DNA of 64,000 nucleotides, taken from the NCBI RefSeq assembly GCF_014251315.1, contig NZ_CP059185.1:205017-269016 (forward strand), given 5' to 3'. The notes under the pieces are model-generated. The model saw nothing but the letters and a program-made list of their open reading frames with translations. It did not search any database and was not told the DNA's origin. Positions 43,283-52,327 of the stretch are shown here, piece by piece. Made by a program: the position numbers and the translations under genes. The number at the start of each line of letters is the position of its first letter. Position 1 is the stretch's first letter. This stretch comes from Blattabacterium cuenoti (GTDB taxonomy: Bacteria; Bacteroidota; Bacteroidia; Flavobacteriales; Blattabacteriaceae).

Positions 43283-43354
43283 TAGCCCATAGGGGAATCG
43301 AACCCCTCTTTCCAGGATGAAAACCTGACGTCCTAACCAATAGACGAATGGGCC
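43283..43354 (-). tRNA. tRNA-Glu (anticodon UUC)
   Basis: On the minus strand the 72-base sequence forms acceptor GGCCCAT with ATGGGCT (first pair G-U), D arm TCTATTGGTTAGGA, anticodon arm CAGG-TTTTCAT-CCTG with anticodon TTC, and T arm GGGGTTCGATTCCCC. The discriminator is A and CCA is not encoded. It lies 12 bases upstream of rpsT. Confidence 0.95.
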
Positions 43355-43627
43355 TTTAATCAAAAAAGTTAATAACACAAATTAAATTTTTTTTATATTT
43401 AATACAAGTATTTTGTTTACATTTGATGATCTCTTTTTCATTCTGTATTTATTTTAAATTCTTAAAACAAGAAAATCATAAATTCTAGAATTCTTTTACT
43501 TATAATTTTTTATTATCATCTTATTTCTATTTCATTATATGGAAATGTGGAATGTAATAAAAAATATGAAAGAATTTATTTTAGAAAAAAAAAACAAAAG
43601 AATAATTCAAAAAATTATTTTAAATTT

Positions 43628-44053
43628 ATGAATCAAAAACTTTGTTTTAAAGAACAAATAGAATCCATTATAAAAAAAGCTAAAAATTACATGTATACTC
43701 CATATAGATATGGAGGAACTTCAAAAACGGGAATAGATTGTTCTGCTTTCATAAAAAATATTTTTGCTTCTTATCAGATATTTTTACCACGTATTTCTCA
43801 TCATCAAGCGATGAAAGGTTCTTTTGTACCTAAAAACAAAATAGAAAAAGGAGATTTATTATTTTTTTCAACAGGAAGATCTAAAAAAATCAATCATGTA
43901 GGAATGGTCATCCATATTAACACTAACAATAATAATAATAACATATTTTTTATTCATGCATCTACATCCAATGGTGTAGTAATATCTCAATTGTATCAAA
44001 AATATTGGAAACATCGATTCATTATGGCAAGAAGGATTCTTTATTCTCCATAA
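43628..44053 (+). CDS. NlpC/P60 family peptidoglycan endopeptidase
   Basis: A cysteine peptidase that cuts stem peptides in the cell wall. Conserved parts are YRYGGTSKTGIDCSAFIKNI with the catalytic cysteine, GDLLFFSTGR, INHVGMVIHI with the catalytic histidine and FIHASTSNGVVIS. The ATG at 43628 gives 141 residues; a GTG at 43547 would add 27 residues rich in Lys and Asn. No signal peptide is visible in either form, although such enzymes normally work outside the cytoplasm. A second frame from ATG 43539 would join this one if a ten-A run (43585-43594) had one more A. The spacer from 43355 holds no gene. The 3' end overlaps convergent aroA by 13 bases. Confidence 0.85.
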   Translation: MNQKLCFKEQIESIIKKAKNYMYTPYRYGGTSKTGIDCSAFIKNIFASYQIFLPRISHHQAMKGSFVPKNKIEKGDLLFFSTGRSKKINHVGMVIHINTNNNNNNIFFIHASTSNGVVISQLYQKYWKHRFIMARRILYSP

Positions 44054-45297
44054 TAAGAATTAATTGAAAAACCTAAAGATTCTAAATCTTTCCAAAAATT
44101 GGGATATGATTTTTCTACAACATTTGGATTTTCTATTTGTATAAAATTAGAACATAATCCAAATGTAGAAAAAGACATTGCCATTCTATGATCTTGATAA
44201 GTTTTAATTCGAATAAAGGAATCAATTTTTTTTCTATAAAAATCTGTTATTTCTAAACAAGAATCCGTAATTTTTGTTATCACTCCAAATTTAAAAAGTT
44301 CATTTTTTAATGCTTGTAATCTATCTGTTTCTTTAATTTTCAATGTTTCTAAACCTTTAAAACTACATTTTATACCAAAAACTGCACAAGTTACAACAAT
44401 AGTTTGAGCAAGATCTGGGGTTTTATTTAAATCTAATTCAATAAATTTTGGAAATAAAAAATTCAATTTTTTCTTTAATGTTATTACATCCTTATCAAAA
44501 ACGGTAGATATTCCAAAATATTTATCATATATATAAGAAACTTCTTTATCTCCTTGTAAACTGACATTGTTGTATGAACGTAAAATAATATGACTTTTTT
44601 TTGCAATAGCAGCCATTGAATAATAGTAAGAAGCGGAACTCCAATCTGACTCTACATAAAAATATTTTTTTCCCTTATTTTTTACTGGATAAATATGAAT
44701 GATTCTTTCTTTCCAATTAACTTTGATTCCAGCCATAGTCAGTAAATCAAAAGTCATTTTGATATAAGGAATAGATGTAATATTTCCTTTTAGAAAAATT
44801 TTTAACCCCATTTTAAATTGGCTGGCTATTAACATAAGAGAACTTATATACTGACTACTAATTTTTGCATTCATCTCTATTTCTCCTCCTAAAATTTTTT
44901 TACCTAAAATTTCTATTGGGGGAAATCCTTTTTTTCCCAAATAATAAATTTCAGATCCTAGTTTTTTTAGAGCTTCTACAAGTAAAAAAATAGGTCTTTC
45001 TTTCATTCGATCTGATCCTGTTAATATTACTTTTTTCCCCTCTTGTATAGAAAAATAAGAAGTTAAAAAACGCATAGCAGTTCCCGAATGATGAATATCT
45101 AATATATTAGAAGCACTAACTAAACTTTTTTTTAATACTTCTGTATCTTCACAATTAGAAAGATTTTCAATATGAATATCATTTTTATAAAGAGCTTTTA
45201 AAATTAAAAGACGATTAGATATACTTTTAGATCCCATTATGGATATAGAACCACATAAAGAACTTCTTTCTTTGTAAATTTTAATGTAAGAAGACAT
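44041..45297 (-). CDS. aroA: 3-phosphoshikimate 1-carboxyvinyltransferase (EPSP synthase)
   Basis: AroA joins shikimate-3-phosphate and PEP on the way to chorismate, the substrate of TrpE. The sequence shows ISIMGSKSISNRLLILKAL (substrate lysine and Ser), HSGTAMRFLTSYFSI, ISSQYISSLMLIASQF and the C-terminal LKIKETDRLQALKNEL and YQDHRMAMSFSTFGL. The length of 418 residues is normal. It lies 4 bases after the MazG-like gene on the same strand and overlaps the NlpC/P60 gene at its 3' end. Confidence 0.96.
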   Translation of the reverse strand: MSSYIKIYKERSSLCGSISIMGSKSISNRLLILKALYKNDIHIENLSNCEDTEVLKKSLVSASNILDIHHSGTAMRFLTSYFSIQEGKKVILTGSDRMKERPIFLLVEALKKLGSEIYYLGKKGFPPIEILGKKILGGEIEMNAKISSQYISSLMLIASQFKMGLKIFLKGNITSIPYIKMTFDLLTMAGIKVNWKERIIHIYPVKNKGKKYFYVESDWSSASYYYSMAAIAKKSHIILRSYNNVSLQGDKEVSYIYDKYFGISTVFDKDVITLKKKLNFLFPKFIELDLNKTPDLAQTIVVTCAVFGIKCSFKGLETLKIKETDRLQALKNELFKFGVITKITDSCLEITDFYRKKIDSFIRIKTYQDHRMAMSFSTFGLCSNFIQIENPNVVEKSYPNFWKDLESLGFSINSYYGE

Positions 45298-45301
45298 ATT
45301 T

Positions 45302-45631
45302 TTATTTTAATTTTTTGTTTTCACGATGTCTGTTATGATCCCTAATTTCCTTTTTTTTTAATTTTTTGTGAAAGGATTCTTCCAAATCAATTCCCGTTTG
45401 ATTGGCTAAACAAGCTATAATAAATAATACATCAGATAATTCTTCTCCAAGATCTTCATCTTTTTTACAATTTTCTTTTTTCGTTTGTTCTCCATAATTT
45501 CTAGCAATAATTCGAGAAACTTCCCCAACTTCTTCAGACAAAAGAATTGTGTTAGTTAATACATCAAAATAACGAATTCCATGATTTACGATCCAATCAT
45601 GAACTAGTTTTTGTAAACTATTGATTTTCAA
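45302..45631 (-). CDS. MazG-like nucleotide pyrophosphohydrolase
   Basis: The 109-residue protein shows the all-alpha NTP pyrophosphatase pattern: LSEEVGEVSRIIAR with the first metal-binding glutamates, followed by DLGEELSDVLFIIACLANQTG with the second E-x2-D set. The C-terminus is basic. Such enzymes remove non-canonical or excess NTPs/dNTPs; the real substrate is unknown. It lies 3 bases downstream of the transketolase C-half and just ahead of aroA, making a tkt-mazG-aroA transcript likely. Confidence 0.88.
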   Translation of the reverse strand: MKINSLQKLVHDWIVNHGIRYFDVLTNTILLSEEVGEVSRIIARNYGEQTKKENCKKDEDLGEELSDVLFIIACLANQTGIDLEESFHKKLKKKEIRDHNRHRENKKLK

Positions 45632-45634
45632 AAT

Positions 45635-46621
45635 TTATGATTTATTTTTATTATCAAAAATAAATTGTACATGATTTATAATAGAATCACGATCAATGTT
45701 ATATTTTTTTAAAAGTTCCATTGGCTTTCCACTTTCTCCAAAAGTATCATTAACAGCTACTAAACTTTGAAGAACTGACCTTTTTTTGTTATTATAAGTG
45801 GTCAATACTCTGGCTACACTTTCTCCTAATCCACCCCAATAATTATGTTCTTCTGCAGTAACAATACATTTTGTTTTATTAATAGACTTTAAAATAGATT
45901 CTTCATCTAATGGTTTAATTGTATGAATATTAATGACTTCACATTCTATTCCTTTTTTTTCGTATAAAATTTTAGACGCTTCTAAAGATTCCCAAACCAT
46001 ATGTCCTGTGCTAACAATAGTAACATCCTTCCCTTCCGTTAGTACTACTGCTTTTCCTATCTGAAATTTTTGATTTTCATCTGTAAAATTAGCTACGGCA
46101 GGACGACCAAAACGTAAATATACTGGACCTAAGTAATTCGATATAGCTAAAGTCGCTGCATAAGTCTGATTATAATCACAGGTGTTAATAACGGTCATAC
46201 CAGGTAGCATTTTCATCATTCCTATATCCTCTAAACTTTGATGTGTAGCTCCATCTTCTCCTAAAGTTAAACCAGAATGAGAAGCGCATATTTTTACATT
46301 TTTGTAAGAATAAGCAACAGACTGACGGATTTGGTCGTAAACACGAGATGTTGCAAAATTAGCAAATGTTCCAGCAAATGGAATATATTCTCCAATACTA
46401 AGTCCAGCAGCGATTCCAATCATATTCGCTTCTGCTATTCCTATTTGAAAAAATCTTTCAGGAAATTCTTTAGAAAACTGATCCATAAATAAAGATGTGG
46501 TCAAATCTGCACATAATGCAACCACTTTATGATTTTTCTTACCCAAAAAAGTTAAAGCTTTACCAAAACCTGCTCTAGTTTCTTTAAGTCCTTTATTTTT
46601 ATATTGTTTCATAAAAAACAT
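45635..46621 (-). CDS. Transketolase, C-terminal subunit
   Basis: This chain holds the pyrimidine-binding and C-terminal domains of transketolase: VVALCADLTTSLFMDQFSKE, FFQIGIAEANMIGIAAGLSI with the cofactor glutamate, FAGTFANFATSRVYDQIRQS, SHSGLTLGEDGATHQSLED and VINIHTIKPLDEESIL. The length of 328 residues is normal for the two-gene form. An ATG at 46612 is an alternative start. It follows the N-terminal subunit after 6 bases. Together they connect glycolysis with ribose-5-phosphate and erythrose-4-phosphate, precursors for PRPP (his, trp) and the shikimate route. Confidence 0.93.
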   Translation of the reverse strand: MFFMKQYKNKGLKETRAGFGKALTFLGKKNHKVVALCADLTTSLFMDQFSKEFPERFFQIGIAEANMIGIAAGLSIGEYIPFAGTFANFATSRVYDQIRQSVAYSYKNVKICASHSGLTLGEDGATHQSLEDIGMMKMLPGMTVINTCDYNQTYAATLAISNYLGPVYLRFGRPAVANFTDENQKFQIGKAVVLTEGKDVTIVSTGHMVWESLEASKILYEKKGIECEVINIHTIKPLDEESILKSINKTKCIVTAEEHNYWGGLGESVARVLTTYNNKKRSVLQSLVAVNDTFGESGKPMELLKKYNIDRDSIINHVQFIFDNKNKS

Positions 46622-46627
46622 AATATT

Positions 46628-47491
46628 TTATAATGATAATGGATAATCTCCTAAAGAAGTTTCAGGAAGTTGAGATAAAGCTTTTTCTAATTCTTTTTTA
46701 TTGGGTGATTTTCCATGCCATGCATTATTCCCAACCATAAAATCTACACCGTATCCCATTTGAGTATATAATATGATTAAAACAGGATTTCCTTTTCCAG
46801 TTTCATTTTTAGCTTTATTTAAAATATTAATAACTTTTTCAATATTGTTACCTTCTAATTCTTCTAGAACTTTCCAATTAAAAGATTCAAATTTTTTTTT
46901 CAAATTACCAAGAGGTAATACTTCATCTGTCGTTCCATCTATTTGTTGCCCGTTGTAATCTACAGTGGCTATATAATTATCTATTTTTCGAGCCCCTGCA
47001 TATAAAACAGCTTCCCAAATTTGTCCTTCATTTAACTCTCCATCTCCATGTAAACTATAAATAATATTACTGAATTCTTTGTTCAGTTTTTTTGATAAGG
47101 CCGCTCCAATAGATACAGACATCCCTTGTCCTAAGGACCCGGAAGAAATTCGGATTCCGGGAAGTCCTCCATGTACAGTAGGATGTCCTTGTAAACGAGA
47201 ATTCAATTTCCTAAAAGAAGATAATTCTTTAATAGAAAAAAATCCAGAACGAGCTAATATGCTATAATAAACAGGAGATATATGTCCATTAGATAAGAAA
47301 AAAAGATCTTCTCCTTTTCCATCCATAGAAAATTCATTTGGATTATAATGCATAATTTTCTGATATAAAGCGACAAAATACTCTGTACATCCTAAAGATC
47401 CACCAGGATGTCCAGATTTAGCGTCATTTACCATACGTAAAATATCTCTCCTCACTTGAATACACAAATCTTTTAAATAACGTACATTCAT
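46628..47491 (-). CDS. Transketolase, N-terminal subunit
   Basis: This chain holds the diphosphate-binding domain: VNDAKSGHPGGSLGCTEYFV, FFLSNGHISPVYYSILARSG, QGHPTVHGGLPGIRISSGSL, GDGELNEGQIWEAVLYAG (metal-binding GDG motif) and NPVLIILYTQMGYGVDFM. The length of 287 residues is normal. A clean stop, a 6-base spacer and a proper ATG for the next gene show a genuine two-gene transketolase rather than a broken one. Confidence 0.94.
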   Translation of the reverse strand: MNVRYLKDLCIQVRRDILRMVNDAKSGHPGGSLGCTEYFVALYQKIMHYNPNEFSMDGKGEDLFFLSNGHISPVYYSILARSGFFSIKELSSFRKLNSRLQGHPTVHGGLPGIRISSGSLGQGMSVSIGAALSKKLNKEFSNIIYSLHGDGELNEGQIWEAVLYAGARKIDNYIATVDYNGQQIDGTTDEVLPLGNLKKKFESFNWKVLEELEGNNIEKVINILNKAKNETGKGNPVLIILYTQMGYGVDFMVGNNAWHGKSPNKKELEKALSQLPETSLGDYPLSL

Positions 47492-47564
47492 TTTTTCAAT
47501 TTTTGTTTGTATATTTTTGTATTTTTTACTCTCGATTTTTATTTCACAAAAATAACAATTAATT

Positions 47565-48002
47565 ATGAGTATTCTAATTCTAAATAGAAAAGCAAGATTT
47601 AGATATCATTTTATGGAATATTATATCGCTGGAATCCAATTGCTTGGAACTGAAGTCAAATCAATAAGGCAAAATAAGGTTAATATAATGGAAAGTTTTT
47701 GTCAAATGAAAGATGGAGAGCTATATTCTATTAATATGTATATAGCTGAATATAAATTTGGAACAAATTGTAATCATTCAAGCAGAAGAGAAAGAAAATT
47801 GTTATTAAAAAAACAAGAATTGATAAAAATCAATAAAAAATTAAAAAATACAGGTTTGACTTTAATTCCCATTGAATTATTTTTTAATGATAAAGGATAT
47901 ATAAAAATGAAAATAGTTTTAGCTAAAGGAAAAAAAATATATGATAAACGTGAATATTTACGAAAAAAAGATCTCTTTAGAGAGGTTAAGCAATTTTTGT
48001 AA
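47565..48002 (+). CDS. smpB: SsrA-binding protein
   Basis: SmpB binds tmRNA and rescues stalled ribosomes. The fold is visible in LNRKARFRYHFMEYYIAGIQ, LLGTEVKSIRQNKVNIMESF, FGTNCNHSSRRERKLLLKK and the C-terminal MKIVLAKGKKIYDKREYLRK, whose basic tail enters the decoding centre. The length of 145 residues is normal. The ssrA RNA gene is not in this window. Rescue may matter in a genome with many slippage-prone poly(A) tracts (inference). Confidence 0.95.
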   Translation: MSILILNRKARFRYHFMEYYIAGIQLLGTEVKSIRQNKVNIMESFCQMKDGELYSINMYIAEYKFGTNCNHSSRRERKLLLKKQELIKINKKLKNTGLTLIPIELFFNDKGYIKMKIVLAKGKKIYDKREYLRKKDLFREVKQFL

Positions 48003-48044
48003 AATTAAAAAATCGTATTTAATTTATTTTTGAAATCAAATATT

Positions 48045-48052
48045 TATATTTG
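48045..48052 (+). promoter_or_regulatory. Candidate -7 promoter box for the OmpA-like gene
   Basis: An exact TATATTTG octamer, 27 bases before the ATG at 48079, fits the Bacteroidetes -7 consensus TAnnTTTG. It predicts a start near 48059 and a leader of about 20 bases. Confidence 0.5.
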
Positions 48053-48078
48053 CTTAGATTTAAAGAAATTATAGTTTT

Positions 48079-49290
48079 ATGAAAAACGTCAATTTTTTTA
48101 TTGTGGCTTTATTTGCTTTTTTTTCGTCTGTATTTTCCCAGAATTCGGAAAAATGGTTTATTCGAATAGGAGCACATGACATTAATTATTATCCTATAAC
48201 GTCTCCTTTTAAAGGTTTTTTTCTGAAAAAGAATAATAGTTTTAATCCTATTATTTCTAGTCTAGAATTAGAACATAATATTAAGAAACACATAGGTTTG
48301 TATTTAGATGCTTCATTAGGGATGGTAGACAATACAAGATGGAAAATAGGAAATAACTTTTTTATGAAATTAAGTAATGGGGTTAATTTATACATTTTAC
48401 CTCATCATAAATTTGATCCTTATTTAAGATTAGGAGCTGGTTATCATAAGTTTAATAATTATCTTAATAGAGAATTAAGAATTTCAGATACAAAATATTT
48501 TAAAACGAATAGAAAAAACTTTTTTTTATTAGATGGGGGGTTAGGTTTAAATTTATGGCTGGTTTCTAATTTTGGAATTAATTTTCAAAGTACTTATAAT
48601 CACGTATTTGCAAAACAATCAAGAGATTTTTTAAATTTTTGGAAACATAATGTAGGATTAATTTTTCGTTTTGGAAATTTAAAAATTAATCATGATCATG
48701 ATACCATATCAGACACAGAAACAGAAAAAAGTTATTCTTCCGTTCCTTCTAGGAAAACAGAAAAAAACTTTCTTGTAGAAGAAGAAAAAGAAAATAAAAT
48801 TTGTTGTAATCATCAAGAAGACTCAGATAATGATGGAGTTTTAGATAAGGAAGATTTATGTCCTAATCAATTTGGATTAAAACAATTTAAGGGCTGTCCT
48901 GATACAGATTCAGATAATATTCCAGATCATGAAGATAAATGTCCTAATCAATTTGGAAAAAAAGAAAATGAAGGATGTCCTGATATAGTTTTTCGCCCTA
49001 TTTTATTCAAATTGGGTAAATTTTCATTATCACCTCGTTCGTTGTCAACGATTAATGAAATTGCTGAAATCATGATCAAAAGTCTTCCTAATTCTAAATT
49101 TTATATAAATGGATATACAGATGCTCATGGAAAATCCTATTATAATAAAATTTTATCCATAAAAAGAGCTCATTCCGTGTTTGAAGCTTTAGTTTATAAA
49201 GGAGTAGATGCTTCTAGAATAGAAGTTAGAGGATTAGGAGTAGGAAAGAAAAAAGGACGATGTGTTGAAATCACAATACGAAAATCATGA
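48079..49290 (+). CDS. OmpA-family outer-membrane protein with thrombospondin type 3 repeats
   Basis: The architecture is clear: signal peptide (MKNVNFFIVALFAFFSSVFS), an N-terminal beta-barrel of about 190 residues (alternating strands such as LRLGAGYHKFNNYL and FLLDGGLGLNLWLV), a short linker, two calcium-binding type 3 repeats (DSDNDGVLDKEDLCPNQFG and DTDSDNIPDHEDKCPNQFG, about residues 248-300), then an OmpA peptidoglycan-binding domain (INGYTDAHGKSYYNKILSIK, ending GRCVEITIRKS). It should tether the outer membrane to the wall. The arginine-rich NRRVEI end of the family is changed to GRCVEI. It has its own promoter box and terminator. Confidence 0.93.
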   Translation: MKNVNFFIVALFAFFSSVFSQNSEKWFIRIGAHDINYYPITSPFKGFFLKKNNSFNPIISSLELEHNIKKHIGLYLDASLGMVDNTRWKIGNNFFMKLSNGVNLYILPHHKFDPYLRLGAGYHKFNNYLNRELRISDTKYFKTNRKNFFLLDGGLGLNLWLVSNFGINFQSTYNHVFAKQSRDFLNFWKHNVGLIFRFGNLKINHDHDTISDTETEKSYSSVPSRKTEKNFLVEEEKENKICCNHQEDSDNDGVLDKEDLCPNQFGLKQFKGCPDTDSDNIPDHEDKCPNQFGKKENEGCPDIVFRPILFKLGKFSLSPRSLSTINEIAEIMIKSLPNSKFYINGYTDAHGKSYYNKILSIKRAHSVFEALVYKGVDASRIEVRGLGVGKKKGRCVEITIRKS

Positions 49291-49300
49291 TAAAAAAAAT

Positions 49301-49333
49301 AAAAAGCCTCTAATCTTAATCTAGAGGCTTTTT
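49301..49333. terminator. Bidirectional terminator between the OmpA-like gene and tatC
   Basis: A perfect 12-base-pair stem (49301-49312 AAAAAGCCTCTA with 49322-49333 TAGAGGCTTTTT) and nine-base loop gives a T tract on both strands. It starts 10 bases after the OmpA-like stop and includes the last codons and stop of tatC, serving both convergent genes. Confidence 0.9.
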
Positions 49334-50119
49334 ATTTGTATGAAAAGATATATATATACTTACTTGATAAAGTATCATAAGAGGGATCAATACTATGATT
49401 GTACTTAAAATATCTCCAGGGGTTATAGCAGAAGCTAGAACTAACATAATCAAAAAAGCATGTTTTCTGTATTTTTTTAAAAACGAGTAGGATATTAATT
49501 CCATTTTAGTAAGAAAAAATATAAAAAATGGAAATAAAAAAATAATGCCCATAGAAAGGACTGAATGTACAATTAAAGAGATGTAATCTGATAAATCGAA
49601 TATATTTTTAGGAATATGACTTATTCTAAAAGAATATCCAAAATGAATTAAAAATGGACATAATATAAAATATCCAAAAAAAATTCCTAAAAAAAATAAA
49701 AAAGTAACCATGATTAGTATCCATATAGAATATTTTTTTTCTTCATCCGAAAGAGCCGGTTTAATGAATTTCCAAAATTCATAAAAAACATAAGGAAAAG
49801 ATAAAATTATCCCTCCTATAAAACAAGTCCATACATAAATATGAAATTGACCAAATATTTGTCTATTCTGTATTTCTAAATTTTTATATAAAAAAGAAAT
49901 GGAATTTAAATGGATACCTAAAAAGGAATTAGCTATTTTATAAAAAATACGGTAAGTGATGAAATTTGTTTTTGCTGGACCAAAAATAATGCAGTCAAAT
50001 ATAATATTTCTATTGTTCATTAAAACAATCGTTGAAATGACTATTGCACAAAAACAATGAATTATATGTTTTCTTAATTCCTCAATATGTTTCCAAAACG
50101 GCATTTTATTTTCGTTCAT
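49316..50119 (-). CDS. tatC: Sec-independent protein translocase TatC
   Basis: TatC is the multi-spanning receptor of the twin-arginine pathway for folded proteins. The sequence shows MPFWKHIEELRKHIIHCFCA at the N-terminus (the conserved F/WxHLxELR-type motif), about six membrane helices, and FWKFIKPALSDEEKKYS, a family hallmark, then a C-terminal ILASAITPGD-like segment (LASAITPGDILSTIIV). The length of 267 residues is normal. TatA is not in the window. Its 3' end forms one arm of a shared terminator. Confidence 0.94.
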   Translation of the reverse strand: MNENKMPFWKHIEELRKHIIHCFCAIVISTIVLMNNRNIIFDCIIFGPAKTNFITYRIFYKIANSFLGIHLNSISFLYKNLEIQNRQIFGQFHIYVWTCFIGGIILSFPYVFYEFWKFIKPALSDEEKKYSIWILIMVTFLFFLGIFFGYFILCPFLIHFGYSFRISHIPKNIFDLSDYISLIVHSVLSMGIIFLFPFFIFFLTKMELISYSFLKKYRKHAFLIMLVLASAITPGDILSTIIVLIPLMILYQVSIYISFHTNKKPLD

Positions 50120-50200
50120 CCATACAAAAATTAAATTTCATAAAATAATACTTCTTTTTCGATAAAAATTGTAATTTTTATGTTATTAAATCTCATATAA

Positions 50201-51217
50201 ATGAAATGTGGAATTATAGGCCTTCCAAATACAGGAAAATCAACTTTTTTTAATCTAATTTCCAATTCTAAAGTTTTATCAGAAAATTTTCCTTTTTCTA
50301 CTATAGAACCTAATTATGGAATCACAAAAGTTCCAGATAAAAGACTATACGAACTAAAAAAAATCATTAATCCGACACAAATAATACCATCCGAAATAAA
50401 AATAGTAGACATAGCTGGATTAATTAAAGGGTCACATAAGGGAGAAGGTTTAGGAAATAAATTTTTATCTCATATTCGTGAAACAAATGTCATTATTCAT
50501 ATGATACGTTTTTTTCACGATATAAGTGTTCTTCATGTAGAAGGCTCCCTAAATCCTATTAGGGATAAAGAAATTATTGATATGGAATTACAATTAAAAG
50601 ATTTAGAAACGATAGAAAAAAAATTAGAAAAAGTAACTAAAAAAAATCAAAATCAACTAAACAAGTCTACATCCATACTGAAAAAAATTTTCTCTTTCTT
50701 AAAAGAAGGAAAAAATATTAGAATGTACCCATTTCAAAAAGATGATAAAGAACACATAAAAGATTTACAGTTATTAACTATTAAACCTGTTATTTATGTA
50801 TGTAATATAGATGACGAGTCAAATTACAAAACTAATTTTCATATAAAAAATATGAAAAAAATGGCATCGATGGAGAATTCCAGTTTAGTAATTTTATCAT
50901 TGAAAAAAAGTTGTATAGGAATTGATCAAGTCCTGAAAAAAACATATAAGTTATTGAACTTACAAAGTTTTTTCACGGTAGGAAAAAAAGAAATTCGATC
51001 TTGGTCGATTCCCAATCCATGCACAGCTTATGAAGCTTCTTCAGCTATTCATACAGATTTTAAAAAAGGATTTATTAGAGCCAAAGTTATTCATTATGAT
51101 GATTTTATAAAATACGGATCCGAAGAAAATGTAAAAAAAGCAGGAAAAATATTCTTAGCAGGAAGAAATTATCTCATTCAAGATGGAGATATCATTCATT
51201 TTCGATTCAATCGATGA
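50201..51217 (+). CDS. ychF: Ribosome-associated ATPase YchF
   Basis: YchF (Ola1) is an Obg-family P-loop protein that prefers ATP and binds ribosomes. The sequence shows KCGIIGLPNTGKSTFFNLIS (G1), KIVDIAGLIKGSHKGEGLGN (G3), CNIDDES in place of the usual GTPase NKxD, and a C-terminal TGS domain (NPCTAYEASSAIHTDFKKGF, FIRAKVIHYDDF). At 338 residues it is somewhat shorter than the common about 363. The 3' end overlaps the convergent M42 peptidase gene by 11 bases. Confidence 0.94.
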   Translation: MKCGIIGLPNTGKSTFFNLISNSKVLSENFPFSTIEPNYGITKVPDKRLYELKKIINPTQIIPSEIKIVDIAGLIKGSHKGEGLGNKFLSHIRETNVIIHMIRFFHDISVLHVEGSLNPIRDKEIIDMELQLKDLETIEKKLEKVTKKNQNQLNKSTSILKKIFSFLKEGKNIRMYPFQKDDKEHIKDLQLLTIKPVIYVCNIDDESNYKTNFHIKNMKKMASMENSSLVILSLKKSCIGIDQVLKKTYKLLNLQSFFTVGKKEIRSWSIPNPCTAYEASSAIHTDFKKGFIRAKVIHYDDFIKYGSEENVKKAGKIFLAGRNYLIQDGDIIHFRFNR

Positions 51218-52289
51218 AAAATTGATTATTATTATTGATTGCTTGTAAAGTTTCAAAAATTAGTAATACAGCTTGCTCTACATCTTTTTTATGAACCATT
51301 TCTACTGTAGTATGCATATATTTAAGAGGAATGGAAATTAAAGCAGATAATACGCCTTTATTGGAATAAGCAAAAGCGTCTGTATCTGTCCCCGTGGATA
51401 TAGAAGAAACTAAACGTTGAAAATGTATTTTTTTACTGTTAGCAGTATTAATTATCAATTCTCTAATATTTTTATGTATTGAAGGTGCATATCCAATAAC
51501 AGGACCTAATCCACATTTAATTTCACCTTGTATTTTTTTATTAATCATAGGACTATAAGTGTCATGTGTTACATCTGTAACAATAGCCATATTAGGTTGT
51601 ATGGTTTGAGATATCATCTTAGCTCCTTTTAGTCCCACTTCTTCTTGAACTGAGTTCACTATATATAATCCAAATTTCAAATTAATACTATTTTCTATTA
51701 GCATTTTTACTACTTCTGCTATAATAAAACCTCCTATTTTGTTATCTAATGATCTAGATACAAAATAATTGTGATTCATAATAAAAAATTGATCAGGATA
51801 AGTAATTATACAACCTACATGAACACCCAGATTAATTGCTTCAGTCTTATTGGAAACTCCAATATCTATAAATATATTATCTACACTAGGAGATTTTTCT
51901 TCTGAAAGTTTTCTTGTATGAATGGCAGGCCATCCAAATACTCCATGTACAAATCCTTTTTCCGTATGAATGATAACTCTTTTGGATGGAGCAATCTGAT
52001 GATCAGATCCTCCATTACGAGAAACATATATTATTCCATCTTCTGTGATATAATTAACGTACCATGATATTTCATCTACATGAGCTTCAATAATTAACTT
52101 GTATGGAGAATTAGGATTAATGATTCCGACTGCTGTTCCATATAAATCTGTTTGTATTTTTTCTACATAAGAACTAATATGATTAATCCATGTTTTTTGT
52201 CCTTCTCTCTCATCTCCTGTTGGAGAAAATTCATTCAAATATTTTTCAAGAAATTTAACAGAATCACTATCAATTGAATAATTATTCAT
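51207..52289 (-). CDS. M42 family metallo-aminopeptidase
   Basis: A dinuclear zinc aminopeptidase of the glutamyl aminopeptidase/endoglucanase M42 group. Metal ligands are in IIEAHVDEISWYV, SRSLDNKIGGFIIAE, VNSVQEEVGLKGAKM (with the catalytic Glu pair), AIVTDVTHDTYSP and the C-terminal LKYMHTTVEMVHKKD. STGTDTDAFAY is also conserved. The length of 360 residues is normal. It probably trims peptides from protein turnover in the cytoplasm. It lies 38 bases after dapF on the same strand. Confidence 0.93.
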   Translation of the reverse strand: MNNYSIDSDSVKFLEKYLNEFSPTGDEREGQKTWINHISSYVEKIQTDLYGTAVGIINPNSPYKLIIEAHVDEISWYVNYITEDGIIYVSRNGGSDHQIAPSKRVIIHTEKGFVHGVFGWPAIHTRKLSEEKSPSVDNIFIDIGVSNKTEAINLGVHVGCIITYPDQFFIMNHNYFVSRSLDNKIGGFIIAEVVKMLIENSINLKFGLYIVNSVQEEVGLKGAKMISQTIQPNMAIVTDVTHDTYSPMINKKIQGEIKCGLGPVIGYAPSIHKNIRELIINTANSKKIHFQRLVSSISTGTDTDAFAYSNKGVLSALISIPLKYMHTTVEMVHKKDVEQAVLLIFETLQAINNNNQFFID

Positions 52290-52327
52290 TTGTTTTATCT
52301 ATTTTTAATTTTGATTTGAAACAATAA

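Noticed and set aside
45635-47491. Transketolase split as a third frameshifted gene
   Set aside because: Each half ends and starts cleanly, the break lies at a natural domain border and no poly(A) slip would fuse them. Two-gene transketolases are an established form.
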